From NCBI RefSeq assembly GCF_008905045.1, contig NZ_VWMY01000027.1:1-64000 (forward strand): DNA of 64,000 nt, written 5' to 3'. The notes beneath the pieces were generated by a model, which was not told where the DNA came from, searched no databases, and was given only the letters and a program-made list of their open reading frames with translations. The translations under genes were made by a program, and so were the position numbers. Positions 8,189-16,347 of the stretch are shown here, one piece after another (position 1 is the stretch's first letter; each line of letters starts with the position of its first letter). Source of the DNA: Streptomyces albicerus. GTDB lineage: Bacteria; Actinomycetota; Actinomycetes; Streptomycetales; Streptomycetaceae.

Positions 8189-8605
8189 ATGAGCTCATCA
8201 GCAGCCTTGATGTCAGTCCAACTTGTGCTTGCCACACCCGCCGCCGCCAGTGCTTACGACATGAGCTCCGGGCGACTCGGGGCCAGCCTGGGCGCCGTAC
8301 TGGGGCTGATCGGCGTGGTCATCGGTGGGCTGGCTCTGGCCCGCCCCGCCGGTCGTTTCGGCACCGACTCCGGGCGACTCGGAATCACCATGGCCCTGGC
8401 GGCGGGGCTGATAGCCATGGCCCTCGGTGGGCTGGTTGTGGCCACCTCCGACGGTGGTATCGGCACCGGCAACGGGCTGGGCGGGGCCATCGTGGCCCTG
8501 GTGGTGGGGCTGATCGCCATGGTCCTCGGCGGGCTGGCTCTGGCCCGCTCCCGCCGCACACCGCACCGCCACACCACCGCATCGGCTGACCGGCTGACCG
8601 GCTGA
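8189..8605 (+). CDS. DUF6223-family small membrane protein with internal repeats
   Basis: A 138-residue, glycine/alanine-rich membrane protein with a possible N-terminal signal (VQLVLATPAAASA) and three related segments of about 40 residues, each ending in a hydrophobic helix: LIGVVIGGLALARP, LIAMALGGLVVATS and LIAMVLGGLALARS. The repeats are visible in the DNA as well, so the gene grew by internal duplication. It matches DUF6223 proteins of Streptomyces, of unknown function. GGAGAGG precedes the ATG. Its stop codon lies inside an 8-bp tandem repeat, so slippage there would change the C-terminus. Confidence 0.75.
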   Translation: MSSSAALMSVQLVLATPAAASAYDMSSGRLGASLGAVLGLIGVVIGGLALARPAGRFGTDSGRLGITMALAAGLIAMALGGLVVATSDGGIGTGNGLGGAIVALVVGLIAMVLGGLALARSRRTPHRHTTASADRLTG

Positions 8606-8622
8606 CCGGCTGACCGGCTGAC
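8583..8622 (+). repeat. Octanucleotide tandem repeat over a stop codon
   Basis: Five perfect copies of CGGCTGAC in tandem. The TGA inside the third copy ends the DUF6223 gene. Because the unit is not a multiple of three, copies appear in different frames, and gain or loss of one unit upstream of the stop would shift the last residues. Confidence 0.9.
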
Positions 8623-8641
8623 CGGGCATGGTGCTGCGGGG

Positions 8642-9889
8642 TCACCCGGGTTGTGGTTCCTGCCCCTCCTGGACGTATTCGGGCTGCGCAGAGGCAACGG
8701 CTGCCTTCCAGCGGCGCGACGCTCGTGGCCGGCGAGGGTGTCGGGTGCCCGTGAATCCGAGGAGGGCGGCAAGGAGCAGGGCGGCGCCAGCGGTGACGCA
8801 TGCGCCGCGCCAGCCAAGGGCTTCGAGCACGGGTGCGCCGAGTGCGGTGCCGACGGCGCCGACGATGAAGTACAGCACCAGGTAGACGCTGCTGAGGCTG
8901 CCGCTGCGTTCGGGGTCGAGGGCGATGACCCGGCTTTGGTTGGCGGCTTGGGCGGCGAAGCAGCCGGCGTCGAAGAGCGCGAGTCCGAGGATGGTGACCG
9001 GCGGGGTACCGAGGCCGGTGCCGAGCAGGGCGGTGCCTGCCGAGGCGACCAGCATGGCGACGGCGATCACGGTGCGCGGGGTGTAGCGGTCGGTGAGCCG
9101 TCCGCTGAGCGGGAGCGCGGCGAAGCCGAGCAGTCCTGCCAGGCTGTACAGCCCGATGGCGGACGGGCTGAGCGAGTAGGGCGCCTGGGCGAGCCGCAGC
9201 GTGAGCGTGACCCATATGAGGTTGAAGGCGAAGTACTACAGGGCTCCGGCGGTCACCGAGCGACGCAGTTGCGGGTGCCGCCGCAGCAGTGGAGGGAGCG
9301 AGCCGAGGGTGGCGAGGTAACTGCGGCGAGGGCGTGGCCGCTGCCGGGGAAGCAACGTCCCGGCGCCGATCGCGCCCAGCAGGGCGAGGGCGGCGAAGAC
9401 GAGCAACATCTGCCGCCATCCGAGAATGTCGGCGAGAGTGCCTCCGGCCAGTCGGCTGAGCAGGATGCCGGCCGACATCCCGGCGGCCACGGTGGCGACG
9501 CCGGTGGCGCGGCGCACGGGCGGGGCGTGTCGGCCGACGATGCTGCCGGCCTGCGCCGCGACACTGGCCGCCGCGCCGATGAGCAGGTAGGCGGTCACGA
9601 GCACGCCCGCGCCGGGGGCAGCCACGGCGACGATGAGGGCGGCAGCCAGGAGGGTGAGCTGTCCGGCGACCAGGCGGTGGGGAGCCAGGTGGTCGCTGAG
9701 AGGGAGCAGCAGGGCGAATCCGATCACGCAGCCTGCGAGTGCGGCGGTCGGCACGAGACCGATGACAGAGAGCGGGACCTCGAGGTCCGCGGCGACATCG
9801 GTGAGCGCGGGCTGGATGGCGTAGTTGTTCGCGATCGCCATCCCGGCAATGCAGGCGAGGAGGAACGTGCCACCCCGGGGGCGGGTCAC
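8642..9889 (-). pseudogene. MFS transporter interrupted by an in-frame amber codon
   Basis: Reads as a 12-helix drug-efflux-type MFS permease of 415 residues except for TAG at 9238-9236, between VTAGAL and YFAFNLIWVTLTLR. Homologous sequence continues in the same frame without a gap on both sides, so a single base change (most simply CAG to TAG) explains it. The N-terminal half keeps the helix 1-6 region and the LPLSDH loop; the C-terminal half keeps six helices. Its GTG start overlaps the stop of the XRE regulator gene (GTGA), forming a regulator-pump operon. Without suppression it would yield only the N-terminal half. Confidence 0.85.
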
Positions 9890-10479
9890 GGCCTTTGGTC
9901 CCGGGTGAGGATGACGGCATAGCGGCATTCGGCTTCGCTGTTGTTGGCGAAGGCGCACGGAGCAGGCTCGCCCAGTTCGATCACGTCGCCCGCCTCGAGT
10001 TCGTGCACCGTGTCGCCCTCGTGGAAGGTCAGTCGGCCCTCCAGCACCCAGACGACCTGCCGGATGAAGGCGAAGGCCGCGGCCGGATACGGCACGTGGG
10101 CACCGGGCGGCAACCGGATCTCGGCGATCTCCGCGGGGAAGTGCGGCCCCGTGATCTGGCGTCGCCGGTACCCGGTGGCGGGATCGCGCCACTCCAAGGC
10201 GTCGGCCGGCCGACGAACTCCCGCGGCCACATCCCCGCCGTCGTCGGTCGCGCCTTCGGCGAGGGCCAGCAGGGACGAGACGCTGAGCTGGAAAGCGGCG
10301 GACAGCTTGCCGAGGATGACGGCGGTGGGGCTGCTCTCGCCGCGCTCGATCCGGTTGATCATCGCGCGGGACACCCCGGAGGCGTCGGCGAGCTGAACCA
10401 GGGTCCACCGGCGCCGTTCCCGTTCGGTGCGGATGCGGGATGCGATCTGCCCCACCAGGGGATCTACCATGTTGGACAT
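9886..10479 (-). CDS. XRE-family regulator with C-terminal cupin domain
   Basis: A 197-residue repressor-type protein. Helix-turn-helix at about residues 20-60 (LVQLADASGVSRAMINRIER), linker, then a cupin sensor (VVWVLEGRLTFHEGDTVHEL and DVIELGEPAPCAFAN) as in SutR/PuuR-like proteins. First gene of an operon with the broken MFS pump and divergent from a GNAT gene. Two ATGs are possible; the outer one overlaps the GNAT ATG head to head in a CATG. A TATATT box lies about 12 bases before it, which would give a leaderless or nearly leaderless message. Confidence 0.87.
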   Translation of the reverse strand: MSNMVDPLVGQIASRIRTERERRRWTLVQLADASGVSRAMINRIERGESSPTAVILGKLSAAFQLSVSSLLALAEGATDDGGDVAAGVRRPADALEWRDPATGYRRRQITGPHFPAEIAEIRLPPGAHVPYPAAAFAFIRQVVWVLEGRLTFHEGDTVHELEAGDVIELGEPAPCAFANNSEAECRYAVILTRDQRP

Positions 10480-10996
10480 GAATCCAATATACGAGAATCC
10501 GGGCTCGGTGACAGTCCGCCCGGCACATCCCCACGACGCGGCAGTCGTCATCGCCATCCGCAACCATGCGGTCAAGCACTCGACGGCCCTGTGGACCGAG
10601 ACGCCGCAGTCTCCTGCCGAGGGGGCCGCCTGGTTCGCCGCTCACCTGGACCGCGGCTCGGCGTTCGTGGCCGAAGTGGAGGGCGAGGTCGCGGGCTTCG
10701 CGGTCTACGGCCCGTGGCGGGACCTGGACGGGTATCGCCACACGGTGGAGAACTCGGTCTATGTTCGCGAGAGCTGTCACGGGCTCGGCATCGGCTCCGC
10801 TCTGATGACCGCTCTGATCTCCGCGGCGCGTCAGGCCGGCCATCACGTGATGATCGCCGACATCGAGGCCGGCAACTCCGCGTCGATCCGGCTGCACGAA
10901 CGCTTCGGATTCCGCCACGCGGGCACCGTGCCGGAGGTCGGCACCAAGTTCGGCCGGTGGCTCGACCTGACGATCATGAGCCTGACCCTGGCCTGA
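10478..10996 (+). CDS. GNAT N-acetyltransferase, phosphinothricin-acetyltransferase-like
   Basis: A 172-residue cytosolic acetyltransferase of the Pat/YncA branch: VRPAHPHDAAVVIAIRNHAV at the N-terminus, acetyl-CoA pyrophosphate loop ESCHGLGIGSALM, then ADIEAGNSASIRLHERFGF and HAGTVPEVGTKFGRWLDL, which is the signature end of this subfamily. Members acetylate phosphinothricin, methionine sulfone or related amino acids; the substrate here is open. The ATG given shares its bases with the start of the divergent regulator; a GTG ten codons later (before TVRPAHP) is an alternative start. The pairing suggests the XRE protein also controls this gene. Confidence 0.83.
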   Translation: MNPIYENPGSVTVRPAHPHDAAVVIAIRNHAVKHSTALWTETPQSPAEGAAWFAAHLDRGSAFVAEVEGEVAGFAVYGPWRDLDGYRHTVENSVYVRESCHGLGIGSALMTALISAARQAGHHVMIADIEAGNSASIRLHERFGFRHAGTVPEVGTKFGRWLDLTIMSLTLA

Positions 10997-11009
10997 GCCG
11001 TCGGCGTCA

Positions 11010-11036
11010 GAGCACTCAGAGCACTTGGAGCACTCA
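11010..11036 (+). repeat. Three tandem 9-bp repeats
   Basis: GAGCACTCA, GAGCACTTG, GAGCACTCA in direct succession just past the GNAT stop. Non-coding; one of several short tandem repeats in this 3-kb stretch. Confidence 0.8.
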
Positions 11037-11094
11037 GTGCGGTGCACGATGCCAGCCAATGAACACTCCCCAGGACCTCGGACGCTCGGCCGGT

Positions 11095-11669
11095 TCAGGC
11101 GGCCCGACGGAAGCGGACGCTGAACTCCTCGTTCGGGGCACCGTCGTGCACACGGTCGAGGCGCACGGGTGCGCCGCCGGGGTTGTCGAACAGCCGGATG
11201 CCGTCACCGAGCAGGACCGGCACGATGTGCAGGTCGATCTCGTCGATCAGGCCGCGCTCGATCAACTGTGCTCCGATCGAGGCCGAGAGCACCTCGACGT
11301 TCTTGCCGCCCGCGGCTTCCAGCGCGATCCGCACGGCCTCGGCGACGTCGCAGGTGAGGAACGTGACATCGTCGGCCGGCGTGGCGTCCTCGGGGTGGTG
11401 GTGAGGACGAAGACCGAGCCCTGCCAGGCGTCACCGCCCCCATAAGGGCGGGATCCGGAAAACGCGTCCCAGCCGTCCCGGCCGCCGAGCACGGCTCCGG
11501 TCGTCGCGGCGTACTCCTGTTCCAGCCCGGGCTTGCCGGAGAACCCGGACATCCAGTCCATCTCGTGGTTCGGCCCGGCGACGAAGCCGTCGAGCGACAT
11601 CGTGAAGTGCCAGAGCACCTTGCCGGCCGCGGTCTGCGGTTCTGGGTGGAGTGTCGTGTTCGTGTTCAT
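11095..11669 (-). pseudogene. Dihydrofolate-reductase-fold (RibD C-terminal) protein, frameshifted
   Basis: Two frames together make one RibD_C/YwjB-type reductase: residues 1-80 (VLWHFTMSLDGFVAG, MDWM, AVLGGRDGWD, GSVFVLT) in one frame, and the rest (VRIALEAAGGKNVEVLSASI, IDEIDLHIVPVLLGDGIRLF) in the next. The break is near 11400, where the coding strand reads ACCACCACCCC; one missing C there would restore the family pattern THHPEDA. It may be a true mutation in a slippery CACCACC run or a sequence error. A second, intact member of the same fold lies about 9 kb downstream. Confidence 0.8.
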
Positions 11670-11811
11670 ACACGGTAAGACGGCGCTGGGCAGCGAAGCT
11701 CATCACGGCGGCCGCACTGGGGTCGACGGTGGGTCAGGGCATCCAGCCGAGCGGCAGGCCGTTCGGCAGCGCGAGTCGGACGCCTGCCCGCTCGGCGGGC
11801 AGCGAGTCCTC

Positions 11812-11891
11812 GAACGCGTCGGTCGCGTCGGTCGCGTCGGTCGCGTCGGTCGCGTCGGTCGCGTCGGTCGCGTCGGTCGCGTCGGTCGCGA
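11812..11891 (+). repeat. Nonanucleotide tandem repeat GGTCGCGTC
   Basis: Seven full copies of GGTCGCGTC (11821-11883) with partial copies on both sides, in the roughly 270-base gap between the DHFR-fold pseudogene and the amidinotransferase. It is a multiple of three and open in several frames (Ala-Thr-Asp repeats on the minus strand), but no gene with homology reads through it. CGCG-rich repeats of this kind expand by slippage. No other feature was seen in this gap. Confidence 0.92.
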
Positions 11892-11936
11892 CCAGGATTC
11901 GCTCCCTGGGGAGTCGTAAGTAGTCCGGATGACCGA

Positions 11937-13112
11937 TCAATCGAAATACGATTCGAGCGTGCCGCGACGCCGGATATCGAGGGTCGCGCAGTGGAATGAG
12001 CCGCCGAACGGTGCGTAGTGGAGCAGGTCGCTCAGGATCGGCTCGAATCCCCACTTTTCTAGCGCGCGCAGCATGTCGGTGTGATGCCGCTCCGCGATCA
12101 CCCGGGTGTTGTCGATCATGAGAATGTTCATGTTGAGCCACTTGCCGCACATCGACGTGATCTTGAGAAGACGCTCGTCGATCGGGTTGGGCTCGGGGGC
12201 GATCAGGATGTCCCACGTGCTCAGGACATCGGGCAGCCGATCGACGTCGATGTATTCGGGATTGACCAATACCTTGCCCGGCGAGAGCGGGAGGAACGTC
12301 GTGTCGATGTGCATGGGCGTGCGGCAGCGGCTCTCGATCTCGTGGATGCGATAGCCGGGTCCGAGATGGCGGCGCAACCACTCGATACCCATGCGGTTGG
12401 TGACGTTGCTCCGCGTAACGAACAGGTCGCGTCCCGCGCGTACGAAGTCCGCCGCGTCGAACACCGGCTCGAACTCGGTGAGGAGGTAGCGCATCGGCTC
12501 GCCCGCCCCGGGGACACGGAAATCCGCCTTGAACAGTGCGTCCGTGAGCTGCGGCCTGGGCGCCGCCGTCCAGCGCGCACCGCGCCGGAAGTAGTCCTTG
12601 AGGATCGCGCGATAGGGGTGGGTCTCGAAATATCGGCACGGCCACGCCATCGGAGTCTCGATGATCTCGTCGCCGATCACAAGCATGCTGTCCCGCGGAC
12701 AGGCGTTGCAAAAACCACGCGACGACCAGTTGGGGGTGCTGAAGCGCTGCCTGTGGTCTACCGCGTCCGGGCGCCTGACCGCGATACCGAGGGACTGCAG
12801 GAGAGTGACGAACTCATCGAGTTCCTGCTGCGCCCGCTCGATCAGCAGGCGCGGATATCGGAAGCCGGCGGCAAGCCCCTGCAACCGCGCCGCCCAGGGC
12901 GGGATGTTGCAGGCCACGGCCGGATGGTGGGAGGGGATCGTCGCGCCATCGAGACGCCCGACGATGACCTCCTCCAGCGGGTCCCACTCGTTGTGTGAAT
13001 TGACCGGTGAAACACGCGGTTCCGCAGCGTTGGCAGCCGGGGCGGATGGCGCCGAACGGGCATCGTGTTCTGCCGCCGCCGTCAGAATGCCGGGCCTTTG
13101 CACTACTGCCAT
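11937..13112 (-). CDS. Amidinotransferase (glycine/inosamine amidinotransferase family)
   Basis: A 391-residue enzyme that would move the amidino group of arginine to an amine acceptor. The whole fold is present: NEWDPLEEVIVG at the start, PMAWPCRYFETHPYR, the catalytic Asp region EFEPVFDAADFVRAGRDLF, the catalytic His in TPMHIDTTFLPL and the catalytic Cys near the C-terminus in GSFHCATLDIRR. Relatives make guanidinoacetate, streptomycin-type inosamines or cyanotoxin precursors; none of the partner genes of such clusters is nearby, so the acceptor is unknown. The ATG at MAVVQRPG was preferred to one 15 codons upstream. Monocistronic. Confidence 0.88.
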   Translation of the reverse strand: MAVVQRPGILTAAAEHDARSAPSAPAANAAEPRVSPVNSHNEWDPLEEVIVGRLDGATIPSHHPAVACNIPPWAARLQGLAAGFRYPRLLIERAQQELDEFVTLLQSLGIAVRRPDAVDHRQRFSTPNWSSRGFCNACPRDSMLVIGDEIIETPMAWPCRYFETHPYRAILKDYFRRGARWTAAPRPQLTDALFKADFRVPGAGEPMRYLLTEFEPVFDAADFVRAGRDLFVTRSNVTNRMGIEWLRRHLGPGYRIHEIESRCRTPMHIDTTFLPLSPGKVLVNPEYIDVDRLPDVLSTWDILIAPEPNPIDERLLKITSMCGKWLNMNILMIDNTRVIAERHHTDMLRALEKWGFEPILSDLLHYAPFGGSFHCATLDIRRRGTLESYFD

Positions 13113-13170
13113 GCTCAACCGCTTTCGATCGCAGAAGTCAGTAGCTCCCTGTCCCATACGTTACTTAGAG

Positions 13171-13180
13171 TGAACGTTCA
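13171..13180. promoter_or_regulatory. Short palindrome upstream of the amidinotransferase gene
   Basis: TGAACGTTCA is a perfect 10-base palindrome about 60 bases before the amidinotransferase start. It could be an operator, but no regulator gene is adjacent and short palindromes arise by chance. Confidence 0.25.
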
Positions 13181-13432
13181 GCGCTGGTCCGCGTCAATGA
13201 CGCAGAACGGTCTGCCTGGTTTCTGGTAACCACGGACGACGCATTCAAACTGGAATAGACGCTGATCCCGGTCGTGAGAGGCGCTGGGCAGGGTGGTGGG
13301 CACGGTGGAGGTGGTCCTGCCGGCAGATCCCGCGGATCGTCAGACTCCTTGCGGGCCCAGCTCGGTCGTTCGCGGCGTACTGACGTACGTTCGACCCATG
13401 ACGCACGACATGCATTCTCGTCCGGCGGCCCC

Positions 13433-13954
13433 GTGAGTGGCTGGTGGGCTTACCTGGAGGAAGGGACCCGCCAGGAGGTCGACGCGAACGTGCTGCGTGA
13501 CCGCCGGATGATGGCAGTCAAGTCTGTGTGGGACGCCATGCGGCCACTGGGGCTGGGCCTGCACGAGGCGGAGCAAGTGGTCCAAGCGCGCTACGAGGCC
13601 CTCGGCGACCGCGTGCAACGCCGACGGCCCGATCCGCTCGACATCCCGTCACTCGCAGCCCGGGCAGCGGCTCTGCCGGGCCGTGTCGCCGCCATCGAAG
13701 CCCTCTGGGACGGCGACACCGTTCACGACTGGTTCGTACTGTTGGTCGCGGTCCTGGACGACCCAGCCGGGGAAGGCCACCTGGCGACCGTCCATTACCG
13801 CCATGACGGGGCCCCGCCGAGCACCGTCGCCGCCGAGGCGGGCCGGGCTCTGGCCGACCATCTCGGGGTGCCGTTCCACTTCTCCTCCCCGGACGTCCCC
13901 GACGACACGGCGCCGCGCTGGCGTACAGGCCGGCATCTGCTCGAAGGGCCGTGA
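13433..13954 (+). CDS. Conserved hypothetical protein
   Basis: A 173-residue soluble protein with no family I recognise. The N-terminal half is helical (LHEAEQVVQARYEALGDRV) and the C-terminal half looks like an alpha/beta domain (DWFVLLVAVLDDPAGEGHL, GRALADHLGVPFHFSS). The start is uncertain: the GTG chosen precedes SGWWAYLEEG, after which codon usage is normal, but it has no good Shine-Dalgarno. A 12-codon frame starting at an ATG at 13398 ends with a TGA that overlaps this GTG (GTGA), so translational coupling to a leader peptide is possible. Confidence 0.6.
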   Translation: MSGWWAYLEEGTRQEVDANVLRDRRMMAVKSVWDAMRPLGLGLHEAEQVVQARYEALGDRVQRRRPDPLDIPSLAARAAALPGRVAAIEALWDGDTVHDWFVLLVAVLDDPAGEGHLATVHYRHDGAPPSTVAAEAGRALADHLGVPFHFSSPDVPDDTAPRWRTGRHLLEGP

Positions 13955-14411
13955 TCCAACCACGGCGAGGGATCGCAAGAACGCCCGGGAGCCAGGGTTG
14001 TCCGCCGGGTGCCTCCCATTCTCGCGAACATTCGAACAGCACGTCACGCCACACAGACTTCAGAGCTTCCCTTTTGACAGCTTGGACCCGTGAGGCATCT
14101 ATGCGGTCACAGCACGGACCGGGCAGGGCCGCGCTGAGAAGACGCGCTGGCGACAGGCCCATTGCCTGTCGCCAGTCACACTGTCAGGCTGCCTTCGCAG
14201 TCACCCTGAAGGTTGACGTCGAGACATCAATAGATGCGGACAGCTGAGCCGTTCGCGTGCGCTCATCCCTATCCGTATGCAGCCCACAGCAGTTGTGTCC
14301 CAGGCCGGGGTTCTACAAGACGGTCTGGACACAGTGAGGATCATGGCGGGGAAGATGCGAGTACCATCCGGCCCCAGCACCACACAGCATGCACGACGAG
14401 AGGAAGTTGCC
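13955..14411. other. Intergenic region with terminator
   Basis: About 450 bases between two genes read in the same direction. Apart from the strong hairpin annotated separately and the Shine-Dalgarno of the next gene I see no gene or repeat in it. It should contain the promoter of the downstream H1-like gene. Confidence 0.3.
14147..14175 (+). terminator. Perfect 12-bp hairpin, likely terminator
   Basis: CTGGCGACAGGC and GCCTGTCGCCAG separated by 5 bases form a perfect stem. There is no T tract, as is common for terminators in high-GC actinomycetes. It probably ends the transcript of the hypothetical gene about 190 bases upstream. Confidence 0.6.
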
Positions 14412-15065
14412 ATGTCCGAAGTCGAGTCAGCGACCACAGAGCTCAAAACGCAGTACGCCGCCCAGGTGACCGCGGACCTTGAACGCAACGCCAAGGAACA
14501 GGAGCGTATCGGCGCCGAAGTCACCGCACTCCAGGAGCAATTGAGTGCCCTTCAGCACGACCAGACCCTGTTGGTGACCCTGCAACGGACGCTGGGCGGC
14601 GAGAGCTCGCTGGAAGCCGGCCCGAGCGCCGAAGAGCCTGTCACGGCTGCCCCCTCGGTGCCACGGCAGGCTTCGGCGGAGACCAAGGAAGCCAAGGAGA
14701 CGAAGGGGACCAAGCCAGGCAAGCGGAAGGCAGCCGCTGCCGCGAAGCCCGCGAAGACGGCAGCCAAGACTCCCGGCACGAAGGCGTCCACAACCGCGGC
14801 GAAGCAGCCCACGCTCGTCGAGCTCATCCTCAACCACCTCATCCAGCAGTCCGAACCGCGCTCCGCCGCGGAAATCACCACCGGCCTGGCCCAGGCCCAT
14901 CCCGACCGCGACATCAAGCCCAAGGTCGTACGCACCACGACGGAAGGCCTCGTCGCCAAGGGCCGCGTCCACCGCACCAAGCAGGGCTCATCCGTCTTCT
15001 ACACACCGGCCGGGACTTCTGCGGCCGACACCTCGTCGGAGCAGCAGGACGCGGATACCGCCTGA
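14412..15065 (+). CDS. Coiled-coil, Lys/Ala-rich, winged-helix DNA-binding protein
   Basis: A 217-residue protein in three parts. Residues 1-60 form a charged coiled coil (KEQERIGAEVTALQEQLSAL). Residues about 85-135 are a low-complexity Lys/Ala/Thr tract (AAAAAKPAKTAAKTPGTKA) like histone H1 tails and the tails of Streptomyces HupS. Residues about 138-200 are a compact helical domain (TLVELILNHLIQQSEPRSAA, IKPKVVRTTTEGLVAKG, GSSVFYTP) that reads like a winged helix. A role in DNA binding or nucleoid shaping is inferred from this layout. GAGAGGAAG before the ATG fixes the start; an upstream in-frame ATG lacks it. Confidence 0.7.
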   Translation: MSEVESATTELKTQYAAQVTADLERNAKEQERIGAEVTALQEQLSALQHDQTLLVTLQRTLGGESSLEAGPSAEEPVTAAPSVPRQASAETKEAKETKGTKPGKRKAAAAAKPAKTAAKTPGTKASTTAAKQPTLVELILNHLIQQSEPRSAAEITTGLAQAHPDRDIKPKVVRTTTEGLVAKGRVHRTKQGSSVFYTPAGTSAADTSSEQQDADTA

Positions 15066-15829
15066 CGAAGACGGTGTGGCCGCGGCCGCGAGCCTCGGCG
15101 GCCGCACACACCACCGTCGGAATCGCCACACCCAGGGGGTGCCACCTGAACCGTTGTTGCTCCTGCCGACCCGGCAGGCCTGGATAGGCGGGCACTGTCG
15201 ATTCCGCGGCAAAGGCAGCTCCGATCCGTACAACCAGACGCTGACCGAGCACGGGTTGGACGGTTGCACGGTTGGACGAGGTGTGAATGACGCCTGCCTC
15301 GACGAAGTCTTCGAGATCACCGACGCCGACTTCGCTCCCGCCGAGACCAGCCGCCGGAGTGCCTGCCGATCCTGAGCCACGACGAGGTCCTGGAGGTTCA
15401 CCTGCCACTGCGGCCAAGACGCCGACAGCCAGTCGGAGTCGGCGCGACGGCCGAGCCACGGACTCACCGCGCCGCATCCAGCGGTACGCATGGTCGGAGC
15501 ATGCGGCGCAGTGGTGGCGACGCTCTCCTGGCCGAGCAGATGACCTTTCGCGGCCTGCGCCAAGGCTCGCGTGCTCAGCGAACGTGTCCTGGCCGGCCGT
15601 GTCCTGGCCGGCGCCGAGGTCTTCCCCAACTCCCGTCGCTCGTATGTGACTTCTGGCGAACTCGTGTCACACCGATGGAACCCAAAAGCAACACCTGTGG
15701 TCTGCTCCGCCCTGCCGGACGGTCCTACCATCGAATCTCTTCTGCGCGCGTCGGGGGACGGTGGAACTGGGGTGAGGGGTCGTGCGTCGGAACTGGGGTG
15801 AGGGGGCCGGGCGTCGACGGAGCCGGGTC
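15066..15829. other. Long region without a recognisable gene
   Basis: About 760 bases. Open frames exist on both strands but none shows family motifs or a sensible start. It holds two small direct repeats: a 15-bp unit CGTGTCCTGGCCGGC twice in tandem near 15585-15615, and GGAACTGGGGTGAGGGG twice around 15762-15806. Together with the wrecked binding-protein gene that follows, it looks like decaying sequence. Confidence 0.4.
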
Positions 15830-16347
15830 GTGAGGGCGGTGGCGGCCGCGCCGGGGCTCATTGCCGAAGTGGGCGCCTGCGGCGCGGACTCGGGCTCCGT
15901 CACCCTCACCGTCATGGCCCCCGACTACGGCGACAGCGCCCAGAAGAACTCCCAGGCGTACCAGGCGTACTGGCCCGTGCGGGCCTGGCGTTCCGGTCCG
16001 AGCACCGGGGCATCCGTGTGGAGGCCAAGGTCTACTCCGCGGACACCCTCCACGCGAAGGTCGCCGAACTGGTCGAGCAAGGCAAGGCGCCCGACCCGTC
16101 CAGACCGACGGCTACGCCGAGTATGCGGCCAAGGACCTGCACTACAGAGCCGACGAACTGCTCACCATCGCGGTCGAGTCCGGTCGTGCGGAGCCTCGGA
16201 CTCAAGCCGCCCATCTCCTGGTCCGACATCGAGGCCGCGGCCCGGGTGCTCAAGGCCGAGGGCGTGAAGTACCCGAACGCGCTGCGCCTCGGCCCGCAGG
16301 AGGCGGAGGGCGAAACACTGACCATGCCGGCGTCGCCACACCGCTGA
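15830..16347 (+). pseudogene. Extracellular sugar-binding protein, multiply frameshifted remnant
   Basis: Pieces of one ABC solute-binding lipoprotein lie in order but in three frames: VGACG (lipobox) and VTLTVMAPDYGDSAQKNSQAY, then EAKVYSADTLHAKVAELVEQ, then VQTDGYAEYAAKDL and YRADELL, then ISWSDIEAAARVLKAEGVKYP and LGPQEAEGETLT. At least three frameshifts and one internal deletion are needed, and the C-terminal half is absent. No transporter permeases remain beside it. Confidence 0.75.

Noticed and set aside
11812..11891. CRISPR array
   Set aside because: The units are contiguous 9-mers with no spacers.
11734..12711. Minus-strand open frame of 325 codons with Ala-Thr-Asp repeats at its end
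   Set aside because: It is a shadow frame of the amidinotransferase gene extended through the 9-bp repeat array; it has no family match.
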